A stretch of 42,763 bases of DNA, from positions 1 through 42,763 of the forward strand of contig JAFEAJ010000040.1 of assembly GCA_018266455.1 (NCBI GenBank), in the 5' to 3' direction. The notes under the pieces were generated by a model. That model did no database searches. It was not told where the DNA came from and saw only the letters and a program-made list of their open reading frames with translations. Source of the DNA: Bacteroidota bacterium (GTDB lineage Bacteria; Bacteroidota; Bacteroidia; Chitinophagales; Chitinophagaceae). The translations under genes and the position numbers were made by a program. Of this stretch, positions 28,251-37,042 are shown one piece after another; within the stretch, counting starts at the first letter, position 1; each line of letters opens with the position of its first letter.

Positions 28251-29339
28251 CTAATCGAATAATTGATTATAAAAAATAATCAGTTCCTGTTCTTCAATTT
28301 GCCAGTTAAGTGCTTTTCTTGCTTTCATACAATTATTTTGCAGATCATGATATAGAACATCATCTTCAAGCAAATTGTTCAGTGCTTTTGCAATAGCATC
28401 AGCATGAAGGTCATCTATCAAAACAGCAACTTTATATTCATCATTAATTTCCTTATAAGCAGGATAATTCACACAAAGCTGGGGAAGCATGGCATTGATG
28501 TAATCAAAAAAGCGGTTCGCCAAAGAATAATAATTGCTCAGCCCTTTATTTTCAAACAAAGTAACGCCGATGTATGCGGCCTTTGTATACTGCTTCAGGT
28601 CTTCCGGGGCAACCATTCCTTTAAAAATAATTTTTTGTTCAAGCCCATTTTCTCCTGTCAATTTTTTTGCCTGCTCCATAAAATTACCATCGCCGCATAC
28701 AACAAGTTTTGAACGCACTTTCTTCATGGCAGGGACCAGGGACTCAAAACTCCTTCCTTCATTTACTGCGCCCTGGTATAAAATGAACCTTTCGCCTGCT
28801 GCAATCCTCTCCGCTCCATCTGTCAAAGGCAGGTTCCTGATCACTTCATATTGCACGTTGTACATTTTCCTAAACTCATTGGCAATAGGCTTGCTCACAG
28901 TATATCCATTTTTAAATTTTGGAACCGCAAATTTTTCAATCATTTTCCAAAAGCGATATACAAAAGAGCGGCCGGAAATTTCCTTCATTTCACAAAAAAG
29001 TTCATGGGCGTCATATACCCGGGGAATTGATTTTATTTTTGAAATGAACAGGCACGGAAGAATGGTATCAAGATCAATAGCGCATACCCCGTCCATCTTT
29101 TTAAAAAGAAGAAAGAAGAACAACCTGAGATTGTATTCTGCATAAAAGCCTTTCCCTTTCCTGAACCAGCAGTTCAATCTTACCTGCCTGAACGCCTTTC
29201 TGGAAAGTGGCACTGACCCCGGCAGCTGCCTGCCAACCAACACAATATCAAATCCCGCCTTCGAAAGCGAACCGCAAATACGGTACATGCGCTGGTCGAA
29301 GCTCAGGTCATTGGTAACTGTAAAATAAATGGTCTTCAA
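28251..29339 (-). CDS. Glycosyltransferase, GT4-like, TTG start
   Basis: A 362-aa GT-B glycosyltransferase from the TTG at 29339 (reads MKTIYFTVTNDLSFDQRM). The N-terminal domain has GFDIVLVGRQLPGS and DGVCAIDLDTILPCLFISK, then RVYDAHELFCEM. The C-terminal domain has FILYQGAVNEGRSFESLV, LVVCGDGNFMEQA, IIFKGMVAPEDLKQYTKAAYIGV and LANRFFDYINAMLPQL (donor site). The frame is open to 29594, but that would overlap rpsO and has no family likeness; another TTG lies four codons upstream. It is the first gene of a two-GT unit, probably for a surface polysaccharide. Confidence 0.85.
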   Translation of the reverse strand: MKTIYFTVTNDLSFDQRMYRICGSLSKAGFDIVLVGRQLPGSVPLSRKAFRQVRLNCWFRKGKGFYAEYNLRLFFFLLFKKMDGVCAIDLDTILPCLFISKIKSIPRVYDAHELFCEMKEISGRSFVYRFWKMIEKFAVPKFKNGYTVSKPIANEFRKMYNVQYEVIRNLPLTDGAERIAAGERFILYQGAVNEGRSFESLVPAMKKVRSKLVVCGDGNFMEQAKKLTGENGLEQKIIFKGMVAPEDLKQYTKAAYIGVTLFENKGLSNYYSLANRFFDYINAMLPQLCVNYPAYKEINDEYKVAVLIDDLHADAIAKALNNLLEDDVLYHDLQNNCMKARKALNWQIEEQELIIFYNQLFD

Positions 29340-29475
29340 ATCAGCCAATTTGTGCCTGTTTTTGAGCCCTTTGAGATGATTCCTGCATTCACAAAGAATT
29401 TCAAATTTCAGATTATTTTCTTTACCTTCGCCGCCGAAATTAAAAGAATAAAAAGAGTTTATTAAAAAATTTGAA

Positions 29476-29748
29476 ATGCCGTATTTGACAAAAGAAAAAA
29501 AGCAAACTGTATTTTCAGGCTTTGGCGAAAAAGCTGCCAACACTGGTTCGATTGAAGGGCAGATTGCATTGCTGACAGAGCGCATCAACAGCATATCTTC
29601 TCACCTTCAGGCCAACAAAAAAGATTTTTCGACGCACCGCGGTTTAATGCAATTGGTAGGCAAAAGAAAACGCCTGCTCACTTATCTCAGCAAGCACAAC
29701 CTGCAAGGCTATCGCGCACTGATTGAAAAACTAGGCCTCAGAAAATAA
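29476..29748 (+). CDS. rpsO: Small ribosomal subunit protein S15
   Basis: 16S rRNA-binding protein of the 30S platform. The protein has 90 aa, the normal length. Signatures are TGSIEGQIALLTERINSISSHL, DFSTHRGLMQLVGKRKRLLTYL and a C-terminal YRALIEKLGLRK. It has a terminator just after it and is followed by pnp, the conserved rpsO-pnp order. TACCTTCG at about 29423, one base from the -7 consensus, may be its promoter. Confidence 0.97.
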   Translation: MPYLTKEKKQTVFSGFGEKAANTGSIEGQIALLTERINSISSHLQANKKDFSTHRGLMQLVGKRKRLLTYLSKHNLQGYRALIEKLGLRK

Positions 29749-29779
29749 CTTAGTTAATATGTAGCATACAAAACCTGAT

Positions 29780-29814
29780 GATCCCAACTGCCGGCACGGT
29801 TGGGAATCTTTTTT
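29780..29814 (+). terminator. Rho-independent terminator of rpsO
   Basis: Stem GAT-CCCAAC (29780-29788) with GTTGGG-A-ATC (29799-29808, one bulged A), followed by six T. It lies 31 bp after the rpsO stop and may act partially, since pnp follows. Confidence 0.7.
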
Positions 29815-29911
29815 GCATGCCGGCTTCACTCTTGTTTATTTGAATTTATTAAACCGGATTGTGGTTTATCCGTTCCTGCCTGATGGCTTCAATCCAAAAA
29901 AGAAACGAAAT

Positions 29912-32065
29912 ATGCTTTCACAACCAAAAAGTGTAAAATTTGATATTGGAGGTGGCCGCGAGGTCATTATTGAAACCGGCAAGCTTGCCCGCCAGGCCGA
30001 CGGGGCAGTTACTGTGCGACAGGGAAATTCCATTTTATTGGCAACAGTGGTTGCCAATAAAGAACCTAAAGAAGGCCAGGATTTTTTCCCTTTGTCAGTA
30101 GATTACCAGGAGAAGTTCGCATCTGCCGGCCGCATTCCCGGCTCTTTTTTTAAAAGAGAGGCAAGGCTCAACGATTATGAAGTGCTGACCAGCCGCCTCG
30201 TAGACCGTGCTTTAAGGCCACTGTTCCCCGATGATTATTTATGCGATGTGCAAGTTTTGATCACGCTCATCTCAAGCGATAATGAAGTGCTTCCTGATGC
30301 GTTAGCCTGTTTGGCGGCCTCAGCAGCACTAGCTGTATCTGATATCCCCATCAAAGAGATCATCAGCGAAGTCAGGGTAGCAAGGATAGAGGGCGAATTT
30401 GTGGTAAACCCCCCTCGCTCACAAATGGAAAAAGCTGATATGGATTTTATTATTGCTGCTACCGAAAAAAACCTGATGATGGTGGAAGGGGAATCGAAAG
30501 AATGCAGCGAGGAAGACCTGGTTAATGCTCTCCAAGCAGCACACCAGGCCATCCGCACACAGATAAAAGCCCAGGAAGAATTAAGGGCACTGGCAGGCAT
30601 AACGGGCAAGCGCGATTATAAAAAACCTGAACAGAACGAAGAGCTGAATAATAAAGTAACAGCTTTTGCAAAAGAGAAGGTTTATGAAATATCAAGAAAA
30701 GGCAGCAGCAAGAACGAACGCACTGATGCTTATGCCAAGTTGAAAGAAGAACTGGTAACCAGCCTGGGCGAAGAATCGTCTGACGAACTAAAAAAGCTGG
30801 CAAAAAAATATTTCGAAGACCTGAAATGGGAGGTGGTGCGCAATATGATACTGGATGACCGGATACGCCTCGATGGAAGGAGCTTAGAAACCGTAAGGCC
30901 ACTTGCCATGGAAGTTGACCCTTTGCCTACCCCACATGGTTCAGCATTGTTCACCCGTGGAGAAACACAATCCCTGACTACAGTTACATTAGGGACGCCA
31001 TTAGATGAATTGTTGGTAGAAAGCGCCGCTAAATCCGATTACAGCAAGTTCATCCTCCATTACAACTTCCCTCCTTTTTCCACAGGCGAAGTGAAAATGA
31101 TGAGAGGCCCGGGCAGGCGTGAAGTCGGGCATGGGAACCTCGCCATGCGCTCATTAAAACAAATGATGCCGGGGAACGATTATCCTTATACAGTTCGTGT
31201 GGTAAGCGATATTTTGGAATCTAACGGTTCATCGTCAATGGCAACGGTATGTGCAGGTTCGATGGCCCTGATGGATGCAGGTGTTCCGATCCCCAAGCAT
31301 GTAGGTGGCGTGGCCATGGGATTGATCACCCGCACAAACGATGGGAAATACGCCATCTTAACAGATATCCTTGGCGATGAAGACCACCTGGGAGATATGG
31401 ATTTCAAAGTTACAGGGACCCGCGATGGCATTTGCGGCGTTCAAATGGATATTAAAGTAGACGGCCTTAGCATGAACACCATGCGCGAAGCGCTGGAACA
31501 AGCCCGCAAGGGCCGCATGCATATTTTGGATGCAATGTACGAGTGCATACCTGCTGCAAGAGAAGATGTGAAACCTCATGCTCCAAGAATGGTGAAACTG
31601 TTTATCGACAAAGAATTCATTGGCGCGGTAATCGGCCCGCAAGGAAAAATCATACAGGAGATCCAGAGAGAAACAGGCACTACCATTAATCTTGAAGAAG
31701 TGGGGAACTTTGGCGAGGTGAGCATATTCAGCCCGGCAAAAGAAGGACTTGATAAGGCAGTCGCTTGGGTCAAAGGGATTGTAGCCGTGCCGGAAGTGGG
31801 GACAGTTTATGAAGGAACAGTTAAAGGGATCAAAGAATTTGGCGCATTCGTGGAGTTCCTGCCTGGCAAACAAGGATTGTTGCATATCAGCGAAATTTCC
31901 TGGAAAAGGCTTGAAAGCATGGAAGGCGTGTTAAAAGAAGGCGATACTGTAAAAGTAAAACTGGTAGGCATTGATGAAAGAACCGGCAAATTCAAACTTA
32001 GCCGAAAAGCACTGATGCCAAAGCCTGAACACAAACCCCGAGAAAACCAAGCCCCAAAGCAGTAA
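29912..32065 (+). CDS. pnp: Polyribonucleotide nucleotidyltransferase (PNPase)
   Basis: 3'-5' phosphorolytic exoribonuclease of mRNA decay. The protein has 717 aa from ATG 29912 (MLSQPKSVKFDIGGGREVII). It has two RNase PH domains (N-terminal FKREARLNDYEVLTSRLVDRALRPLF; active one with FSTGEVKMMRGPGRREVGHGNLAMRSL and DILGDEDHLGDMDFKVTGT), a KH domain (FIGAVIGPQGKIIQEIQRETG) and an S1 domain (GTVKGIKEFGAFVEFLPGKQGLLHISEI). The open frame starts at 29813 inside the rpsO terminator; the later ATG fits the family. A strong terminator follows. Confidence 0.96.
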   Translation: MLSQPKSVKFDIGGGREVIIETGKLARQADGAVTVRQGNSILLATVVANKEPKEGQDFFPLSVDYQEKFASAGRIPGSFFKREARLNDYEVLTSRLVDRALRPLFPDDYLCDVQVLITLISSDNEVLPDALACLAASAALAVSDIPIKEIISEVRVARIEGEFVVNPPRSQMEKADMDFIIAATEKNLMMVEGESKECSEEDLVNALQAAHQAIRTQIKAQEELRALAGITGKRDYKKPEQNEELNNKVTAFAKEKVYEISRKGSSKNERTDAYAKLKEELVTSLGEESSDELKKLAKKYFEDLKWEVVRNMILDDRIRLDGRSLETVRPLAMEVDPLPTPHGSALFTRGETQSLTTVTLGTPLDELLVESAAKSDYSKFILHYNFPPFSTGEVKMMRGPGRREVGHGNLAMRSLKQMMPGNDYPYTVRVVSDILESNGSSSMATVCAGSMALMDAGVPIPKHVGGVAMGLITRTNDGKYAILTDILGDEDHLGDMDFKVTGTRDGICGVQMDIKVDGLSMNTMREALEQARKGRMHILDAMYECIPAAREDVKPHAPRMVKLFIDKEFIGAVIGPQGKIIQEIQRETGTTINLEEVGNFGEVSIFSPAKEGLDKAVAWVKGIVAVPEVGTVYEGTVKGIKEFGAFVEFLPGKQGLLHISEISWKRLESMEGVLKEGDTVKVKLVGIDERTGKFKLSRKALMPKPEHKPRENQAPKQ

Positions 32066-32116
32066 GCTCCCGAACGCAGATTTTGTCCGGCTGTGCTTTA
32101 AACTACTACATGCAAT

Positions 32117-32145
32117 AAAGGAGAATCTTCTGAGATTCTCCTTTT
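32117..32145 (+). terminator. Rho-independent terminator of pnp
   Basis: Perfect 12-bp stem AAAGGAGAATCT (32117-32128) with AGATTCTCCTTT (32133-32144), loop TCTG, ending in a T run. It lies 51 bp after the pnp stop and just before the prmA promoter region. Confidence 0.85.
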
Positions 32146-32175
32146 ACTTTGCGAATCCTTTCTTATAAAAAGAAA

Positions 32176-33006
32176 ATGGAGAACTATTACCAAATAAAAA
32201 TCAATATTGCAGACAAAGCCAAATCTGAAATCCTCATTGCCCAGTTGAACAATTGCGGTTTTGAAGGATTTGAAGAAAGCGAAAGTTTCCTGAATGCCTA
32301 TATCAGCGAAAAGGCATTTGATGACTCTTCTTTTGAAGAAATATTGGCTGCAAACCATATTGCTTACACAAAAAATATTATACCCGAAAAAAATTGGAAC
32401 GAGGAGTGGGAAAGAAGTTTTGAGCCGGTAACCGTAGATGATTTCTGTGCTGTCAGGGCATCTTTTCATCAGCCGGTCAAAACTACAAAACTTGAAATCA
32501 TCATCACTCCTAAAATGAGTTTCGGGACCGGTCACCATGCAACCACCTATTTAATGATCAAAGCCCTTAGCACAATGGATTGCAGCGAAAAGACCGTATT
32601 GGATTTTGGCACAGGAACAGGAGTACTTGCCATTCTTTCTGAAAAATGCGGTGCAAAAAAGATTGTAGCCCTCGATAATGATGAATGGAGCATTTCTAAT
32701 GCAAAAGAAAACATAGCCGAAAACTTCTGCAGTAATATCTGTCTCGAAAAAGCAGCTTCGCTGGAAAAATATGGCGTATTCAACATCATCCTGGCCAATA
32801 TAAACAAGAACGTCATAATACAGCATTTTCTCGATTTCAAACAACATTTAATGCCAGGTGGCGTTTTGATTTTAAGTGGATTATTAGCAATTGATTACAT
32901 TGATATTGAGCTTTATGCAAAACAAAATAGCTTTATCATTTCCGGGTTCATACAAAAAGAGGATTGGATATGCCTGATTTTAAGCAAAGGCAGCATTAAC
33001 AAATAA
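32176..33006 (+). CDS. prmA: Ribosomal protein L11 methyltransferase
   Basis: SAM-dependent trimethylation of ribosomal protein L11. The protein has 276 aa from ATG 32176 (MENYYQIKINIADKAK). A short N-terminal substrate domain has GFEGFEESESFLNAYI and NWNEEWERSFEPV. The Rossmann core follows with MSFGTGHHATT, VLDFGTGTGVLAIL (SAM site), VALDNDEWSISNA and the catalytic-face motif ILANINKNV. A TTG at 32149 is in frame but lies in the promoter/terminator junction. Monocistronic by its flanks: terminator before, plsY promoter after. Confidence 0.94.
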   Translation: MENYYQIKINIADKAKSEILIAQLNNCGFEGFEESESFLNAYISEKAFDDSSFEEILAANHIAYTKNIIPEKNWNEEWERSFEPVTVDDFCAVRASFHQPVKTTKLEIIITPKMSFGTGHHATTYLMIKALSTMDCSEKTVLDFGTGTGVLAILSEKCGAKKIVALDNDEWSISNAKENIAENFCSNICLEKAASLEKYGVFNIILANINKNVIIQHFLDFKQHLMPGGVLILSGLLAIDYIDIELYAKQNSFIISGFIQKEDWICLILSKGSINK

Positions 33007-33033
33007 CTGCACCGTTCAACATGGATTTTTGAG

Positions 33034-33041
33034 TATATTTG
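33034..33041 (+). promoter_or_regulatory. -7 box of plsY promoter
   Basis: TATATTTG, an exact TAnnTTTG match, ends 23 nt before the ATG at 33065 and excludes the longer start at 33029. Confidence 0.55.
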
Positions 33042-33064
33042 TAGAGCAATTTAACCCCACTATC

Positions 33065-33727
33065 ATGTCAGAAGTATTATTAATAGTATTGGCTTATTTA
33101 ATCGGCTCTGTACCTACAGCGGTCTGGATAAGCAAATATTTTTTTAATATAGACATACGTGAATACGGGAGCGGGAATGCTGGGGCTACCAACACTTTCC
33201 GTGTTCTCGGTTCCAAATGGGGTTCAGTTGTAATGGCAGTAGATATCCTTAAGGGTGTTGTTGCTACGAGCCTTTATGTTCTTATACCATATTACTTGCA
33301 TGATGAATTTGACCGGACGAATTTTATGGTGGGTCTTGGGCTGGCAGGTGTGCTTGGACATATATTTCCAATTTGGGCTGATTTTCGCGGCGGAAAAGGT
33401 GTAGCTACTTTGTTCGGAATGATCCTCGCCATACAGCCTGTCGTTGCGGTATGCTGTGTGGGCGTCTTTCTCTTGGTGCTATATCTAACACGTTTTGTAT
33501 CACTAAGTTCTATTCTTGCAGGGATTGCTTTTGCTATTCTGATCCTTTTCATTTTTAATGAAAAGGAGCCCCTATACAGAGGGTTCGCCATTGCCGTCGC
33601 ATTGTTGGTTATGCTTACTCATCAAAAAAATATCAGCAGGTTGCTCCGTGGCAGCGAAAGCAAGGTCCCTATTTTTAAATACAGGGACAAAAAAAGAAGC
33701 CGACCTCGTGAAAACCAGGCCAAATAA
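33065..33727 (+). CDS. plsY: Glycerol-3-phosphate acyltransferase PlsY
   Basis: Integral inner-membrane enzyme that transfers the acyl group of acyl-phosphate to glycerol 3-phosphate, the first step of phospholipid synthesis. The protein has 220 aa from ATG 33065 with about five TM helices. The three PlsY loops are complete: IGSVPTAVW, REYGSGNAGATNTFRVLG (Ser/Arg active site) and GHIFPIWADFRGGKGVAT. The C-terminus is basic (RDKKRSRPRENQAK). Confidence 0.95.
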   Translation: MSEVLLIVLAYLIGSVPTAVWISKYFFNIDIREYGSGNAGATNTFRVLGSKWGSVVMAVDILKGVVATSLYVLIPYYLHDEFDRTNFMVGLGLAGVLGHIFPIWADFRGGKGVATLFGMILAIQPVVAVCCVGVFLLVLYLTRFVSLSSILAGIAFAILILFIFNEKEPLYRGFAIAVALLVMLTHQKNISRLLRGSESKVPIFKYRDKKRSRPRENQAK

Positions 33728-33833
33728 GTCTTTGCGAAGAGCTTCCCCGGGAATCATTCACACTTCAATCCCTACCAGGTAAACGTTTTTGAATATTTTT
33801 CCCTCAAAGTGAAAAAATACCCTATATATTTTT

Positions 33834-33841
33834 TAATTTTG
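33834..33841 (+). promoter_or_regulatory. -7 box upstream of the DUF3052-like gene
   Basis: TAATTTTG, an exact TAnnTTTG match, 46 nt before the ATG at 33888. Confidence 0.5.
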
Positions 33842-33887
33842 CAGTCCGTCAGTTAGAATTTATTTATTTAAATAAAAACTACATAGG

Positions 33888-34322
33888 ATGTTACATAATT
33901 TGGTGGAAAAGCTTCAGCTAAGGGACGAAAAGAACTTGCTGATTCAGGGCCTGCCTTCGTCAATAGAAAAACAGTTTGCAAAACTTACTTTCGCTAAAAA
34001 CATTACCCCCCTTCTTCGCACAAAAAAAATTGATTTTGCTCTGGTCTTTGCTGTAAACGAAACCCAACTGAATAATATTATTAACGACATTTTGCCCGCC
34101 ATGCAAAAAGAGTCAAAGCTTTGGGTTGCCTATCCAAAGCTGGCTTCAAAAATTGCAACTACACTTAATCGTGACTGTAGTTGGAAATGCATCACCTGCG
34201 AGGGCTACGAAAGCATTGAAGAAATTACAATTGACCATGTCTGGACAGCTCAGAAGTTCCAAAAGCCAAAACAAGTAAAAATCACAAAAAGAAAATACGA
34301 AGAAAGGGCTTTAGCTGTATAG
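33888..34322 (+). CDS. DUF3052-like conserved protein
   Basis: A 144-aa soluble protein. The segment order KNLLIQGLPSSIEKQF, KIDFALVFAVNETQLNNIINDILPAM, SKLWVAYPKLASKI, LNRDCSWKCIT and IDHVWTAQKFQKPKQV resembles the small bacterial DUF3052 proteins, in which a WVAYPK-like strand and a late W-S/T-A-x-(R/K)F motif are typical. The C-terminus is basic. There is no membrane segment. No biochemical role is known to me for the family. It is flanked by its own promoter and that of the next gene, so probably monocistronic. Confidence 0.65.
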   Translation: MLHNLVEKLQLRDEKNLLIQGLPSSIEKQFAKLTFAKNITPLLRTKKIDFALVFAVNETQLNNIINDILPAMQKESKLWVAYPKLASKIATTLNRDCSWKCITCEGYESIEEITIDHVWTAQKFQKPKQVKITKRKYEERALAV

Positions 34323-34370
34323 ATGTCTTTTTCTGCTAAATAAACCCAGCTCAGGATAGCCATTACTGGC

Positions 34371-34378
34371 TATTTTTG
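34371..34378 (+). promoter_or_regulatory. -7 box of the Gfo/Idh gene
   Basis: TATTTTTG, an exact TAnnTTTG match, 47 nt upstream of the ATG at 34426. It supports that start over a TTG at 34399. Confidence 0.5.
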
Positions 34379-34425
34379 CATGAAGATTACTGCCTGATTT
34401 GATCATTCCGTTCAAGTTACTGTAT

Positions 34426-35499
34426 ATGGCACAAGCGCTTAAAATTGGTATTGCAGGTTTTGGCCAGGCTGCTAAAGTAATGCACGCGCCTTTTTTAGAC
34501 TGCCTGAAAGAATACGAGATGGTGAGCATTCTTGAAAGGCATGGTACTGACTCTAAAGTGCGATACCCCTATGTTCAGGTTGTCAGGAGTATTGAAGACC
34601 TGATCGGTAACCCGGAGCTGGATATTATATCAATAACAACTCCAAACGATACACATTTTGAATATGCAAAAAAATCTTTGCTAGCAGGGAAGCATGTGGT
34701 CCTCGAAAAGCCATTTACAATCACTTCAGAAGAGGCGAAGGAATTAATCGAAATTTCAAGAAAAGCTAACCGGGTATTGAGCGTTTTCCAGAACAGGCGG
34801 TATGTATGCGATTTCCTTACCATCAGGAAAATCCTTGGAGAAAACCTGTTAGGCCCTGTTGTAGAGTTCGAAGCCCATTACGACCGCTACAGGCCAGCCG
34901 CAAAACCCAATGCATGGCGTGAAAGAAATGAACCCGGGAGCGGAATATTGTACGACTTAGGGTCGCACCTCATCGATCAGGCTTTGTTTTTATTTGGGAT
35001 CCCCGACATGATCATTGCTGATGTCCGTAAGCAGCGCCCGCACGCAAAAATCGACGACTATTTTGACATCAGGCTTGATTATGGGTTCTCCAAAGTGATA
35101 TTAAAATCAGGTATGCTTGTGCGCGAGCCGGGCCCGAGGTATATGATCCATGGAACAATGGGGTCGTTTATTAAATCAGGAGATGACCCGCAGGAAGAAC
35201 TATTGAAAGCGGGGGCTGTGCCCGACGCGCCTGGCTGGGGAGAGGAAAGCGAAAAAAATTGGGGGTTCTTGCATACAGAAATCAATGGTAAAATCATAAA
35301 AGAAACATACCCTTCATTAAGGGGCAACTTTGGGCTTTATTACAAAAACCTTTACGAAACAATAAGAAATGGCCGCCCTTTAAAAGAAAAAGCAGAGCAT
35401 GGCTTCAACACCATTAGGATGATTGAGCTGGCACTGGAAAGCAATCAGAAAAAAAGCGCTGTACAATGCACGGGGCTTATTCAATCAACGTACCAATAA
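34426..35499 (+). CDS. Gfo/Idh/MocA-family oxidoreductase
   Basis: A 357-aa NAD(P)-dependent sugar or polyol dehydrogenase. The N-terminal Rossmann domain starts KIGIAGFGQAAKVMHAPFL and has ITTPNDTHFEYAKKSLLAGKHVVLEKPF (the EKP motif with catalytic Lys). The C-terminal alpha/beta domain contains YDRYRPAAKPNAWRE and GSGILYDLGSHLIDQALFLFG (the catalytic His/Asp helix). The substrate is not predictable; the layout is close to YdgJ/scyllo-inositol dehydrogenase-like members. The 3' end overlaps the convergent LuxE-like gene by 15 bp. Confidence 0.92.
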   Translation: MAQALKIGIAGFGQAAKVMHAPFLDCLKEYEMVSILERHGTDSKVRYPYVQVVRSIEDLIGNPELDIISITTPNDTHFEYAKKSLLAGKHVVLEKPFTITSEEAKELIEISRKANRVLSVFQNRRYVCDFLTIRKILGENLLGPVVEFEAHYDRYRPAAKPNAWRERNEPGSGILYDLGSHLIDQALFLFGIPDMIIADVRKQRPHAKIDDYFDIRLDYGFSKVILKSGMLVREPGPRYMIHGTMGSFIKSGDDPQEELLKAGAVPDAPGWGEESEKNWGFLHTEINGKIIKETYPSLRGNFGLYYKNLYETIRNGRPLKEKAEHGFNTIRMIELALESNQKKSAVQCTGLIQSTYQ

Positions 35500-36462
35500 G
35501 CTGCAACCTCTTATATCACTGTTATCAACTCTTCCGGTCACTTCAAAATGCCCGTTGTTGTGCACAACCCCTACATCGTCGGTTGCAATAAATGAACAAG
35601 AATAAATATTAGCCAGATCTATCACATTGAGTATGCCAGCTCCCTTTCCCTCAACAAAAAGCGGGTCATCTTCATTTCTAATTAGCACTTTCATCCACGG
35701 CACTGATTCAAACAACCCTTCTGCTTTTGCGTAAGCCTGTGACAACAATTCTGTCATTCCATATTCTGAATGCACAGCAGCAACACCTAACCTCATTTTC
35801 AGGTAAGCATGTGCTTCGACCCTGGTAATTTCCTCCCTCCTGCCTTTCATACCGCCAGTTTCCATTACTATAGTATGTAGCAACTGCATTGGATATCTTT
35901 CCGCAAAATCGAGCAGGGCAAAAGTCACTCCAATCAGTAAGACAGGCTGTCCCTGTTCTTCCAACCGCCTGAGAACATGGCTCAGCTTTTCATGGTCGTA
36001 TAAATAAAACCCGCTTCGCTGATTGCCCGTCAGCCTAATAAGCTCGCTCACCATCATTACCAATGAAGAATGCTGCCTTTCCAGATAAGACGGCAAAAGG
36101 CCGATGATGCACCAGTTTGATACCGGCCCATAAAATTTTTCAAAGCCTTTAATGAAGCTTTGTTTATAAAGAGCGCTATTTTTTATAAAATGTTTGCTGC
36201 TGACCGTTTTTGTAGTGCCGCTGCTCTCGAAAACCAGCTCGGGGTCGAACGCTGTTGTTTTTACCCGATGGTTTTTGAAAAAAGCAATTGGCATGAAAGG
36301 TATCCCGGTTATCGTGGATATCTTGCCAATATCCATCTTCAATTCATCAACAAAATATTTGTATAACTGGTTGTTTTGGTATTGGAACCTGAAAATGCGC
36401 AAAGCAAGCTCATCAAAATTTTTTTCAGTTACAGAAAATATTTCTTCGCTCAAGTCATGCAT
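35485..36462 (-). CDS. LuxE/PaaK-like acyl-protein synthetase
   Basis: A 325-aa member of the acyl-protein synthetase (LuxE) branch of the ANL adenylating enzymes. LuxE activates fatty acids as acyl-AMP and loads them on its own Cys. Here the nucleotide motif is VFESSGTTKTVSS, followed by SALYKQSFIKGFEKFYG, IGLLPSYLERQHSSLVMMV, VMETGGMKGRREEI and the A5-like SEYGMTELLSQAY. It starts MHDLSEEIFSV at 36462; the open frame runs to 36486. No lux, flexirubin or fatty-acid genes are adjacent, so the acyl substrate and acceptor are unknown. A PaaK-like acyl-CoA ligase role is the alternative. Confidence 0.8.
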   Translation of the reverse strand: MHDLSEEIFSVTEKNFDELALRIFRFQYQNNQLYKYFVDELKMDIGKISTITGIPFMPIAFFKNHRVKTTAFDPELVFESSGTTKTVSSKHFIKNSALYKQSFIKGFEKFYGPVSNWCIIGLLPSYLERQHSSLVMMVSELIRLTGNQRSGFYLYDHEKLSHVLRRLEEQGQPVLLIGVTFALLDFAERYPMQLLHTIVMETGGMKGRREEITRVEAHAYLKMRLGVAAVHSEYGMTELLSQAYAKAEGLFESVPWMKVLIRNEDDPLFVEGKGAGILNVIDLANIYSCSFIATDDVGVVHNNGHFEVTGRVDNSDIRGCSLLVR

Positions 36463-36518
36463 AAGGAAAACGATTGCAAAAAGCAACGCAATAGTAAACC
36501 TTTTCGTTAAAAATAACG

Positions 36519-36526
36519 TAGGTTTG
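36519..36526 (+). promoter_or_regulatory. -7 box of the 36546 lipoprotein gene
   Basis: TAGGTTTG, an exact TAnnTTTG match, ends 19 nt before the ATG at 36546. It is divergent from the LuxE-like gene. Confidence 0.5.
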
Positions 36527-36545
36527 TATGTATTAAATAAGTGCT

Positions 36546-37016
36546 ATGAAAATCAGTTTTTTTTGGCTTGTTATCATATTTTTTGTCATTGTCGTAGCCT
36601 GCAAGAAAGACAACAGCGGCGGGCTTAATATAAAAATAAAATCCATTAGCAGCAATATTGTTCCTGCGAACGGGTCATTGCAAGTTATACTTGACTTTAC
36701 CGATAATGGTGGGAATGCAATAGATTCCATCTATATGAAAAAAATCAGGGTTAACCAGGATACGCTTGCACCCGACAACATCAAGCTGGATACATTTTAC
36801 CTTATACCTCCGTCTTATCCGGGCAAAACAAAAGGGCAAATACAGCTTGACCTGGATTATCAGGGCTACCTGATTTATGCGATAAGCCCCCCCCAAATTG
36901 ACTCGACGCATTTCGAAAGCGACTCTCTGATTATCAAATTTGCTGCTAAGGATGTTGCCGGCCATAAAAGCGACACCGCTTCTACCGGATTAGTTGTAAT
37001 ACAAAGAACACAGTAA
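36546..37016 (+). CDS. Small lipoprotein
   Basis: A 156-aa lipoprotein: MKISFFWLVIIFFVIVVACKKD with lipobox VVAC and Lys-Lys-Asp after the Cys. The mature part is beta-rich with an Ig-like look (SLQVILDFTDNGGNAIDSIYMKKI, then SDSLIIKFAAKDVAGHKSDT), resembling Bacteroidetes lipoproteins with one Ig-fold domain. Function is unknown. The UbiA-like membrane protein gene follows after 26 bp on the same strand, so they may be co-transcribed. Confidence 0.75.
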   Translation: MKISFFWLVIIFFVIVVACKKDNSGGLNIKIKSISSNIVPANGSLQVILDFTDNGGNAIDSIYMKKIRVNQDTLAPDNIKLDTFYLIPPSYPGKTKGQIQLDLDYQGYLIYAISPPQIDSTHFESDSLIIKFAAKDVAGHKSDTASTGLVVIQRTQ

Positions 37017-37042
37017 CAGGCAAATCCTTTTAACCAGAAGCT

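Noticed and set aside
29340..29594. N-terminal extension of the first glycosyltransferase into rpsO
   Set aside because: It would overlap rpsO on the other strand by 119 bp and bears no resemblance to glycosyltransferases; TTG 29339 fits the family.
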